A stretch of DNA of 10,303 nucleotides from contig WRHT01000031.1 in the NCBI GenBank assembly GCA_009783115.1, positions 1-10,303 of the forward strand. The letters are read 5' to 3'. The notes beneath the pieces were generated by a model that worked only from the letters and a program-made list of their open reading frames with translations, searched no databases and had not been told where the DNA came from. Origin of the DNA: Desulfovibrionaceae bacterium. Lineage in GTDB: Bacteria; Desulfobacterota; Desulfovibrionia; Desulfovibrionales; Desulfovibrionaceae. Made by a program: the position numbers and the translations under genes. This document shows positions 1 to 6,705 of this stretch, piece after piece; position 1 is the stretch's first letter; each line of letters begins with the position of its first letter.

Positions 1-2
1 TC

Positions 3-47
3 CACCGCCGGGATATAGGACTGAAGGGATTGAATTTCAAGCAATAA
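3..47 (+). CDS. Possible 3' end of an upstream gene (partial)
   Basis: One forward frame is open from the window edge and ends in TAA at 45-47, encoding a tail ending GLKGLNFKQ. This could be the last codons of a gene upstream of trmI, which would put trmI in a same-strand cluster with a 25-base gap. The fragment is too short to recognise. A second forward frame is also open through this stretch, so this is only the more natural of two readings. Confidence 0.25.
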   Translation, partial: HRRDIGLKGLNFKQ

Positions 48-72
48 CCGGCTTGGAAGGAACGGTTCGCTC

Positions 73-921
73 ATGCCTGACTACGGAGAATTGGTCATCC
101 TGCTTGCGCCCGGCGGGCGGAGGCGTTTACGCCGCCTGGAAAAAGGGGTGGACGTCCACGGCGAGGGAGGGGTGCTGGCCGCCTCCGATATAGCGGCGGC
201 GGAATTCGGCGGCGAGGCGCGCACGCATCTGGGCCTGCCGTACCGGCTTTTGCGTCCCGGCCTTTATGACTTGGTGCGCGGTGTGCGCCGCCAGACGCAG
301 GTGCTTTACCCCAAGGATATAGGCTATATCTGCCTGCGGCTGGGCGTAGGCCGGGGGAGCCGGGTGATCGAGGCCGGTTCCGGATCCGGGGCGTTGACCC
401 TGGCCTTGTCCTGGTTCAGCGGCGAGAGCGGCCAAGTTTACAGCTATGAAGCCAGGGAGGAATTTTTCAAGCTCTGCCGCCGGAACCTGGACTGGGCCGG
501 GTTGGGCGGCAATGTCACCCAGTACTGCCGGGATATCGCCGAAGGTTTCCTGGAAAGCGAGGCGGACGCTCTCTTCTTGGATCTGCGTGACCCCTGGAAT
601 TATCTGGATCAGGTGGTCAGGGCCGTAAAACCCGGAGCGCCCCTGGCCTTTTTGCTGCCCACCGTGGGGCAGGTGGAGGCATTGCTCCTGGGTTTGGAAC
701 GCGGCCCTTTTGCCGAGGTGGAGGTGGAAGAATTGCTCTTGCGCCGCTGGAAGCCGCTGCCTGACCGTCTGCGGCCTGAAGACCGCATGATTGCCCACAC
801 CGGTTTCCTGGTTTTTGCCCGCCAGCAGGTCAAAAGCGCGGACTTCGACCAAGCCGCCCCCAAAGGCACCCGCGAACGCAAACAGGAGACCGCCCGCCTG
901 GGCCGCCAGGCCGATATTTGA
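73..921 (+). CDS. trmI: tRNA (adenine-58-N1)-methyltransferase, TrmI family
   Basis: Likely a SAM-dependent methyltransferase that makes m1A at position 58 in the T-loop of tRNAs, acting in the cytoplasm. The 282-residue protein has the family layout: a small N-terminal beta domain, then the TQVLYPKDIGYI segment (75-86), which typically precedes the Rossmann fold in TrmI proteins. The SAM motif I, VIEAGSGSGALT, lies at 98-109, with an acidic residue (E126 in SYEARE) at the end of strand 2. LFLDLRDPW (167-175) matches the family's D-x-x-x-P-W active-site region, and RPEDRMIAHTGFLVFAR (234-250) is the conserved C-terminal block. About 30 charged residues follow as a probably disordered tail. 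The start is supported by a GGAAGGA ribosome site about 10 bases upstream. The stop is 4 bases from the stop of the convergent PEP mutase gene, with no terminator visible. Family assignment is firm; the exact target base is inferred from the family. Confidence 0.9.
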   Translation: MPDYGELVILLAPGGRRRLRRLEKGVDVHGEGGVLAASDIAAAEFGGEARTHLGLPYRLLRPGLYDLVRGVRRQTQVLYPKDIGYICLRLGVGRGSRVIEAGSGSGALTLALSWFSGESGQVYSYEAREEFFKLCRRNLDWAGLGGNVTQYCRDIAEGFLESEADALFLDLRDPWNYLDQVVRAVKPGAPLAFLLPTVGQVEALLLGLERGPFAEVEVEELLLRRWKPLPDRLRPEDRMIAHTGFLVFARQQVKSADFDQAAPKGTRERKQETARLGRQADI

Positions 922-925
922 ACCT

Positions 926-2224
926 TCATTTCCCGCCAGGGATCAGTTCCAGGATTTCCTTGATGGGCATGCACAGGGCGTCGGCCTCCAGGGAGCGTTC
1001 GTTTTCCAGGATGGTTCTGGCGGCCTTCATCATGGCCGGATATGAGGCCCGGAGCAGGTGGTTGGCATAAATGACGATGCTGGCTCCCCAGCCGGCGAGT
1101 TCCTGTTCGGTGAAGCGGTTGTAAGTGGTGGGCACCAGGACCAGCGGCAGGCGGCGGTATTCGGCGCGGAATTTTTGGCAGAATTCCCGGATGTCCTCGC
1201 CGGATTTTTCCTTGCTGTGGATCATGACGCCGTCCGCGCCGGCCTCCGCGTAGGCGCGCGCCCTCTCCAGAGCCTCGGCTGGCGTCTGCCCGGCGATCAG
1301 GCTTTCCAGGCGCGCTATGATCATGAATTCCCTGGTGACCTGGGCGCGTTTGCCGGAGCGGATCTTTTCGCAAAAATCCTCAATGGGAGCAAGTTCTTGG
1401 GTTACCTCAGTCCCGAAGAGGGAGTTTTTTTTCAGGCCGGCCTTGTCCTCGATGATCACCGCGGAGACGCCGTTCCTTTCCAGGGTGCGGACGGTATAAA
1501 TAAAATGTTCCGGCTTGCCGCCGGTGTCGCCGTCAAAGATGATCGGCTTGGTGGTGCATTCCAGGATATTGGTGAGGTCCTGCAGGCGGGTGGTCAGGTC
1601 CACGGCTTCGATATCGGGCTTGCCCTTGCTGGCGGAATCGGTGAGGCTGGAAGACCAGATCCCGTCAAAGGCGCGTAGGCCGTTTTCTTTTTCTATTTCA
1701 AGGTGTTCGATGATCAGTCCCGATAGGCCGGAATGGGCTTCCAGGATGCGTAGCGGTTTCTTGAGATCCAGCAGCCGCCGCAAGGTTTTTAGCCGTATGT
1801 CCGGCGTGGTCCCAAGGGAGCGCATGCTTTCGTTGAGGGCTGAGGAATTGACGCCCTGGGTGTAGGGGATTTCGATGACCTCGCCGCCCATTTCCCGCAT
1901 CAGGGCGAAGACCTCTTCGCGTTCCCTGCTTAGTGGGCCGGCGAGCCAGTCGTCGCCGTGGATGATGGCGTCGGGGCGGTATTTTTTCAGGTTGGGGAGA
2001 TAGCTCCACTCTTCCTGGGGCACCCCCCTGGAGACGCCCTTGATGTTTGCCCCCACTTCCCGCCGCTGTTCCCAGGTCAGGTAGGGCAGGCGCTTGTGCG
2101 AGGCGATGGCGGAATCGGTAAGCAGTCCTACCAGCACCTCGCCGCGCTTGGCCGCTTCCCTGATAATGTTGATGATGCCGGGATGGATGATGTCGCCGCG
2201 CAGTCCCAGGTAGATCGTTTTCAT
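926..2224 (-). CDS. pepM: Phosphoenolpyruvate mutase with N-terminal cytidylyltransferase-like domain
   Basis: Rearranges PEP to 3-phosphonopyruvate, the C-P bond-forming step that starts nearly all phosphonate synthesis. Residues 1 to about 140 resemble the glycerol-3-phosphate cytidylyltransferase-type domain often fused to PEP mutases (KRLPYLTWEQR, HGDDW at 89-93). Its HxGH nucleotide-binding motif reads HPGI (14-17), so the second histidine is missing. The mutase barrel follows: EAHSGLSGLI (162-171), WSSSLTDSASKGKPD (190-204), metal-site DGDTGG (231-236) and EDKAGLKKNS (259-268). The last matches the EDK-x5-NS signature that separates PEP mutases from isocitrate-lyase relatives. ARLESLIAG (304-312, R305) and MIHSK (334-338, H336) match further active-site positions. 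The 432-residue length fits fused family members. A ribosome site AAGGAT lies just upstream of the ATG, and the gene starts 9 bases after the transaminase stop, as the last gene of the operon. Mutase activity is well supported; activity of the N-terminal domain is doubtful. Confidence 0.95.
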   Translation of the reverse strand: MKTIYLGLRGDIIHPGIINIIREAAKRGEVLVGLLTDSAIASHKRLPYLTWEQRREVGANIKGVSRGVPQEEWSYLPNLKKYRPDAIIHGDDWLAGPLSREREEVFALMREMGGEVIEIPYTQGVNSSALNESMRSLGTTPDIRLKTLRRLLDLKKPLRILEAHSGLSGLIIEHLEIEKENGLRAFDGIWSSSLTDSASKGKPDIEAVDLTTRLQDLTNILECTTKPIIFDGDTGGKPEHFIYTVRTLERNGVSAVIIEDKAGLKKNSLFGTEVTQELAPIEDFCEKIRSGKRAQVTREFMIIARLESLIAGQTPAEALERARAYAEAGADGVMIHSKEKSGEDIREFCQKFRAEYRRLPLVLVPTTYNRFTEQELAGWGASIVIYANHLLRASYPAMMKAARTILENERSLEADALCMPIKEILELIPGGK

Positions 2225-2233
2225 CCCTTATCC

Positions 2234-3883
2234 TTATGGGCGGTTTTCAGCCGCCCCGAGAGAGCGCATGTAGCCTGCCAGCAGATCGGCGAAGGCGGTC
2301 ATTTCTTCGGGGCGGATGTCTCCGATGTTGGCGATCCTGAAGGTGTCGGCCCCGGAAAGTTTTCCCGGGTAGATGGTGAATCCCCCGGCCCTGGCGAAAT
2401 CGTGCAGGGATGCGAAAGAATAATCAGGAGAGGCGGGTTCGAGGATGGCGGTAATGAGTTTCGCCTGGGCTTCTTCTGGAACCAGCATGGACAGGCCGAG
2501 TTTTTTCACCGCCCCGGCAAGGATCTCCCAGCAGGCCGCGTAGCGGGCGTAGCGATTTTCGATCCCCTCCAGCCTGGTTTCGATGATCGCCTGGCGCAGG
2601 GCGTACAGGCTTTGCACCGGCGGGGTAAAGCGGGTTTGCCCGGTCTTTTTGAAATGCGCGTGCTGATCCCAGAGGTTCAGGTAGTAGTTGCGCATGGGGT
2701 AGAGTGCGGTTTTTTCCAGGGCCTCTTTGCGGCAGAAAACAAAGGCCACGCCGGCCATGCCCTGGATGTTCTTGTTGGAGGTGGAGGCCATGAAGTCAAA
2801 ACCGTCGCGGTCCATGTCAATGGGGATGGCCGCAAAGGCGCTTACCGCGTCAACAATGGTGGTGATGCCCTTCTCCTGGCAGAAACGGCAGAGTTCCGGG
2901 GCGGGGTTGAGCAGTCCGGTGGTGGTTTCATGGTAAACCAGGGCAAAATGGGTGAAGTTCCCGGCGGTGAGCTTGTCTTTTAGCGCCGCGAGATCCAGGG
3001 GCGCGGCCCCGGAGCTTTTGTAGATATCGAAGTTGAGTTTATAGACCGAGGCGATTTTGGCGAGGCGCTCTCCGTAGGCGCCGTTGTCCAGGATCAGGAG
3101 CCTGGCCTCATCCGGCACGCAGGAAGAGATCATGGCCTCATCGGCGGCGGTGCCGGAACCGCCGAAAAGCACCGTCTCCACCCGGCCGGGCTTTCCGGCC
3201 ATCATGGAGAGCTCGCCGCATATCCAGGCCATGATTTCGCCGAAGTCCTGTTCGCGGGGGCAGATATCCGCGCAGACCTGCGCGTATTTGACGCTGTCGC
3301 TGGTGGTGGCCGGTCCCGGGTTGAGCAGCACTTCCCGCCGCACCTGCCGCAGGGCGTCGGCTTCCCGGATTTGGGGAAGCAAGGAATTTTCCGCCTCCTC
3401 CCGCTGCTCCGGGCTTTGTATCCTGCTCCAGAGCAGGCGGTCGCACGGACGCAAGGGCGCGCCGGATATGGCCTCGTGCAGGGAGGCGGCCAGTTTATTG
3501 CCGCTCAGGCGGCAGATTCCGGAGGGTTCTTTCGCGGCCGAGGCCAGTTGCACATCGCGCCTATGTTCGTTGAGCAAAAGCGTGAGGGCGGCGGTTTCGT
3601 AAAGCACATCCGATAATAGAACCAGCGCGTCGCCACATTCTTCCAGCCAGGCAGCTCCGGGGGGCAAGAGACGCAACCCCGGATATCTGGCCGCGAGCTT
3701 CGAGTACCAGTCCGCGCCGTTTTCCGCGACGATGAAAATTTCTTCCACCCCGGCGGCGAAGAGGTTGCGCGCCGAGCGTTCCGCCAGCGGCATATCCCCC
3801 ATAGGTAGCGCCCCTTTGGGGATGATCCGGTTTTTGAAGGACAGGGGCGGCCCGGCCTCGTGGATCAGCGCCCGGCGGAGCAT
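2234..3883 (-). CDS. Fusion of degenerate nucleotidyltransferase-like domain and 2-aminoethylphosphonate transaminase
   Basis: The C-terminal part (about 186-549) is a PLP-dependent fold-type I aminotransferase of the PhnW/AEPT family. It interconverts phosphonoacetaldehyde and AEP, here presumably in the synthetic direction because PEP mutase and the decarboxylase are its neighbours. Seen: LNPGPATTS (187-195), FGGSGTAADEA (240-250), HETTTGLLNP (318-327), the PLP aspartate in VDAVSAF (D345), the Schiff-base lysine in STSNKNIQG (K371), and a C-terminal FRIANIGDI (R516). The first 180 or so residues look like a shrunken MobA/PntC-type nucleotidyltransferase: ALIHEAG, then IPKGALPMG and AGVEEIFIVAE, and LVLLSDVLYE (D92). 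The G-x-G-[ST]-R loop expected after the first strand is absent. PntC-AEPT fusions making CMP-AEP are known from Treponema denticola, so this appears to be a decayed or diverged version. The ATG overlaps the end of the decarboxylase gene by 19 bases and has a GGGGGA ribosome site 7 bases upstream, suggesting coupled translation. Confidence 0.9.
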   Translation of the reverse strand: MLRRALIHEAGPPLSFKNRIIPKGALPMGDMPLAERSARNLFAAGVEEIFIVAENGADWYSKLAARYPGLRLLPPGAAWLEECGDALVLLSDVLYETAALTLLLNEHRRDVQLASAAKEPSGICRLSGNKLAASLHEAISGAPLRPCDRLLWSRIQSPEQREEAENSLLPQIREADALRQVRREVLLNPGPATTSDSVKYAQVCADICPREQDFGEIMAWICGELSMMAGKPGRVETVLFGGSGTAADEAMISSCVPDEARLLILDNGAYGERLAKIASVYKLNFDIYKSSGAAPLDLAALKDKLTAGNFTHFALVYHETTTGLLNPAPELCRFCQEKGITTIVDAVSAFAAIPIDMDRDGFDFMASTSNKNIQGMAGVAFVFCRKEALEKTALYPMRNYYLNLWDQHAHFKKTGQTRFTPPVQSLYALRQAIIETRLEGIENRYARYAACWEILAGAVKKLGLSMLVPEEAQAKLITAILEPASPDYSFASLHDFARAGGFTIYPGKLSGADTFRIANIGDIRPEEMTAFADLLAGYMRSLGAAENRP

Positions 3884-5016
3884 GTTTTTTCCCCCGTGAT
3901 AAAGCGCATAAAGGCTTCCTTGTTTTCTTGCGGGCTGGAGCGGGGCCGCCCCAGGTCTTTACGGGCGCCTTTGCGGACCAGCGCCTCAATGAAGAGCGGC
4001 CCGCCTCTTTCAGCCAAGGCCAGGCGCAGTTCTTCCTGGGTTTTGACGGAAAAAGCGCCGGGGTATCCAGCGGCGCGGGCGATGCCGGCCAAGTCAATTT
4101 TTTGGGCGATGGTGGGCTGTCCGCCGACGGAATCATGGGCGCCGTTATTCAAGATCACATGCCGCAGGTTCGGGGGCTTCCTTTCCCCAATGGCCGCGAT
4201 GCTTCCCAGGTGCATGAGGGCCGCTCCGTCGCCGTCCAGGCAGGTTACCAGGATCTCCGGCTTTTGCAGGGCCAGGGCCAGAGCCAGCGAAGAGGCGTGC
4301 CCCATGGATCCGACCATGAGAAAATCCCGTTCGTGTCCCTGGTGGTGTTTTTCCCGCAGTTCGTACAGTTCACGCGAAGTCATGCCGGTGGTGGAGACGA
4401 ACACCTCTTCCGGCGTGGAGGCGCGTAGGATTTCCTCGATGGCCTGTTCGCGGCTCATTGCCGCCGTGGAGGAGTGGGCATTGGCGCCGGAATCCGTAGT
4501 ATAGGGCGTAAAGGTATCCTGCCGCGCGATCAGCGCCAGAGGGGATTTGTCTTTTTTAATTTGCGCGTGGCATTCTTCAAGCTGGTTACGGATCTCGTCC
4601 TCCCGGCGGGACAATACCCGGCAGGGGATGCCCATGGCCTCGAACAAGGCATGGGTTACTTTGCCCTGCTTGAGGTGCTGCGGTTCGTCCGGCACTCCCG
4701 GTTCGCCCCGCCAGCCGATCAGCAGGATCACAGGGATGCGGCACACATCGCCGTCGGCCAGAGAAAGTAGTGGATTCACCGCGTTTCCGATACCGGAATT
4801 CTGCATGTACACTAGGGGAATTTTCCCGGTGGCCAGGTGGTAGCCCGAAGCCAGGGCCAGGGCCGCGCCTTCGTTGACCGCGATGACATGGTTCTGTTCC
4901 GCCATGTTATCGCCCAGCCAGGCGCAGAAATGCTTGAGGAGCGAATCCGGAACGCCGGTGAAGAATTCCGTGTCCTGGGCGGCCAGCAGATTACAGAAAA
5001 AACCTGGATGAATCAT
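3865..5016 (-). CDS. ppd: Phosphonopyruvate decarboxylase
   Basis: A thiamine-diphosphate enzyme that decarboxylates 3-phosphonopyruvate to phosphonoacetaldehyde, pulling the unfavourable PEP mutase reaction forward. The 383-residue protein opens with FFTGVPDSLLKHFCAWL (18-34), typical of the family. VNEGAALALASGYH (47-60) follows, with E49 as the predicted ThDP-activating glutamate, then MQNSGIGNAVNPLLSL (71-86) and GWRGEPGVPDEPQH (101-114). The ThDP/Mg motif GDG...NN spans GDG (262-264) to NN (290-291). GSMGHASS (236-243) and the following NGAHDSVGGQPT are also characteristic. It is the first gene of the AEP operon and overlaps the next gene by 19 bases. The start is chosen because the N-terminus aligns with the family, yet no Shine-Dalgarno sequence precedes it: the bases before ATG are CAAAAAATC. 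A candidate promoter right there may give a leaderless transcript. Confidence 0.94.
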   Translation of the reverse strand: MIHPGFFCNLLAAQDTEFFTGVPDSLLKHFCAWLGDNMAEQNHVIAVNEGAALALASGYHLATGKIPLVYMQNSGIGNAVNPLLSLADGDVCRIPVILLIGWRGEPGVPDEPQHLKQGKVTHALFEAMGIPCRVLSRREDEIRNQLEECHAQIKKDKSPLALIARQDTFTPYTTDSGANAHSSTAAMSREQAIEEILRASTPEEVFVSTTGMTSRELYELREKHHQGHERDFLMVGSMGHASSLALALALQKPEILVTCLDGDGAALMHLGSIAAIGERKPPNLRHVILNNGAHDSVGGQPTIAQKIDLAGIARAAGYPGAFSVKTQEELRLALAERGGPLFIEALVRKGARKDLGRPRSSPQENKEAFMRFITGEKTCSAGR

Positions 5017-5024
5017 GATTTTTT

Positions 5025-5053
5025 GTTCTAGCTTGCCGCTAGAATGCCGTCAA
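5025..5053 (-). promoter_or_regulatory. Candidate sigma-70 promoter of the AEP operon
   Basis: On the minus strand TTGACG (5053-5048, 5 of 6 to consensus) is followed by exactly 17 bases and TAGAAC (5030-5025, 4 of 6). The predicted start falls about 7 bases further on, at 5019-5016, on or next to the decarboxylase ATG. This fits the missing ribosome site and suggests a leaderless or nearly leaderless message. The -10 box is weak, so this is inference. Confidence 0.4.
5026..5044. repeat. Perfect inverted repeat overlapping the AEP operon promoter
   Basis: TTCTAGC and GCTAGAA form a perfect 7-bp inverted repeat around a 5-base centre, ending 9 bases before the decarboxylase ATG. It covers much of the promoter spacer and most of the -10 box. 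Its size and dyad form fit an operator for a dimeric regulator. If transcribed from further upstream, it would instead form a small hairpin where a ribosome site is expected. No T-run follows it in the direction of the genes, so it is not a terminator for them. Confidence 0.45.
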
Positions 5054-5128
5054 GGCCGCGTCCTCGCGCCTTTGCCGGCTGTAATTCACGGAAAGATTCA
5101 GGCGGCGGGGCGGCTTCCGGCTCCAAAA

Positions 5129-6697
5129 TTATTTGCGGTCAAGGATCATCCGTAGCTCGGGGTTGCGGGTCAGTGCGGCCAGGGTGAAGTAGATCCCCGC
5201 GGCCAGAGGTATGATCAGGGCGAGGCGCTGGCCGCCTCCCAGTCCCAAATATTTGGTCCAGGCTTCCAGGCCCAGAGCCGCGCCCAGCATGGTTAAACTG
5301 AGCAGGAGGGCGCGGCCGAATGCGTCCCAAGGGAAAAGCCCCCCGGATATCGCCCCCGGCGTCTCCGGATTGCCAAGACCGTGGCGCAGGGCGCGGGTGA
5401 GCAGGGCCAGGTTCAGCCAGGCGGCCAGGCTCTCTCCCAGGGCCAGGCCGGGCAGCCCCCAGGCGGCCATGAGCAAGGGAGCGGCCAGGATCAGGCAGGC
5501 CAGGGAGATTATGGCGCTCGCGGCGGCGGCCCGTCGTTGCCCTTGGGCGTTCAGGGCGGCCAAGAGCGGCCTGCCGGCGGCCGCGGCCGGCAGAACCGGG
5601 GCGTACAGGAGCAGGGCCGCGCCGGTCAGGGCCGCGGCTGCCGGATCAAAGGCTCCGCGCATGAAAAGCAGGCGGACTATCGGAGCGGCAAAAACCATCA
5701 GCCCCACGGCCGCGGGCAGGGTGAGAAAGAGGGCCAGGCCGGTGAGGCGGCGCGTTTCTTCCAGCAGGGCAGGACGCGCCCCGGCCAGGACCAGAGCGCT
5801 GAAACCGGCCAGGCTGGCCATGCCCAAGGGCGCGCCCACCAGGGCCAAGGGCAATTCCACGAGTCGTTCGGCGTAATAGAGGGCGCTGATGCTCCCTTGT
5901 CCCAGGAAAGAAGCCAGCAGGGTTCCGGCCAGAAAGTGCAGTTGCTGGGCCGCGGCCCCGCAGAGTGAAGGAGGCAGGGAGCGCAGAAAGTTCAGGTGCG
6001 CGGGCTCCCGGATCCGGCAGGAACCCCGAAGGCGAAAGCCCCGGCCATACAGGGGCGGCAGTTGCAGGATAAATTGCAGGCAGCCGCCCAGGATGAAGCC
6101 CAGGCATAGGGTCATGGCCGCCTCCCATCCGCTCTGCCCCAGGAAAATGGCGGCCAGTCCCGCGCCCAGGAGTCCCAGGTTCAGGGCCAGGGGCGCGCAA
6201 GCCGGGGCGGCGTAACTCCCCAGGGCCAGGAGGATGGAAACGCCACCGGCAGCCGCGGCCGCAGGGGGCAGGTAAAAGAAGCCCAGGCGGAGGAGGCTTG
6301 CGGCCTGGGAGCTCAGTTCGCGGTCATGGGCCAGACCGGGCAGAAAGGCCAGGGCTAGTGGGCCTGCGGCCATAACCCCGGCCAGGGCCGGGACCAGGCT
6401 GAGCAGGCATAGGCTGAGCAGGGCGCTCCTTCCCAGGTTCAGGGCCGACTGCCGGCCGCGCTCCGCGTCCTCCCGGACGAAGAAAGGGATGAAGGCCAGG
6501 GAGACGGCTCCTTCCTGGAGCAGGCGGCGGACGAAATGCGGCAGGCGGAAGGCGGCCAGGAAGAGATCCCCGGCCCAGCCGCCGCCCAGGATAAAGGCGA
6601 AAAGAAGATCCCGGACTAGGCCCAGGAGACGGGAAAAAAGCGCGCCGGCGCTTAAGATCAGCGCCCGGTCCGGGACTGGATTGGCGGAGAGGCGCAT
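5129..6697 (-). CDS. murJ: Lipid II flippase, MurJ/MviN family
   Basis: A polytopic inner-membrane protein of the MOP exporter superfamily, expected to flip lipid II across the membrane for peptidoglycan synthesis. The 522-residue length and the run of hydrophobic segments over the whole protein fit the usual 14 helices. The N-terminus carries the hallmark pattern SRLLGLVRDLLFAFILG (22-38), then GDLFLAAFRLPHFVRRLLQEGAVSLAFIPFF. R23, R29, D44 and R57 probably correspond to the arginines and aspartate in the cavity of E. coli MurJ. The start lies 8 bases after the flhB stop with only a weak GGA ribosome site, so translation is probably coupled to flhB. Its position directly behind flhB is unusual. 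A 112-base gap then separates it from the phosphonate genes. Transport of another lipid-linked substrate cannot be excluded. Confidence 0.92.
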   Translation of the reverse strand: MRLSANPVPDRALILSAGALFSRLLGLVRDLLFAFILGGGWAGDLFLAAFRLPHFVRRLLQEGAVSLAFIPFFVREDAERGRQSALNLGRSALLSLCLLSLVPALAGVMAAGPLALAFLPGLAHDRELSSQAASLLRLGFFYLPPAAAAAGGVSILLALGSYAAPACAPLALNLGLLGAGLAAIFLGQSGWEAAMTLCLGFILGGCLQFILQLPPLYGRGFRLRGSCRIREPAHLNFLRSLPPSLCGAAAQQLHFLAGTLLASFLGQGSISALYYAERLVELPLALVGAPLGMASLAGFSALVLAGARPALLEETRRLTGLALFLTLPAAVGLMVFAAPIVRLLFMRGAFDPAAAALTGAALLLYAPVLPAAAAGRPLLAALNAQGQRRAAAASAIISLACLILAAPLLMAAWGLPGLALGESLAAWLNLALLTRALRHGLGNPETPGAISGGLFPWDAFGRALLLSLTMLGAALGLEAWTKYLGLGGGQRLALIIPLAAGIYFTLAALTRNPELRMILDRK

Positions 6698-6705
6698 GGA
6701 TCCGG

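Noticed and set aside
1058..1678. Long open frame on the + strand opposite the PEP mutase gene
   Set aside because: It is a GC-rich antisense shadow of a clearly recognised gene. Its translation shows no family pattern, and no ribosome site supports it.
1958..2983. 341-codon open frame on the + strand across PEP mutase and transaminase genes
   Set aside because: It spans the antisense of two real genes and their junction, and its product resembles nothing recognisable, so it is an artefact of codon bias.
5054..5128. GC-rich repeats downstream of murJ as a terminator
   Set aside because: Several GGCGG/CCGCC runs could pair imperfectly, but no stable stem followed by a T-run is evident on the minus strand.
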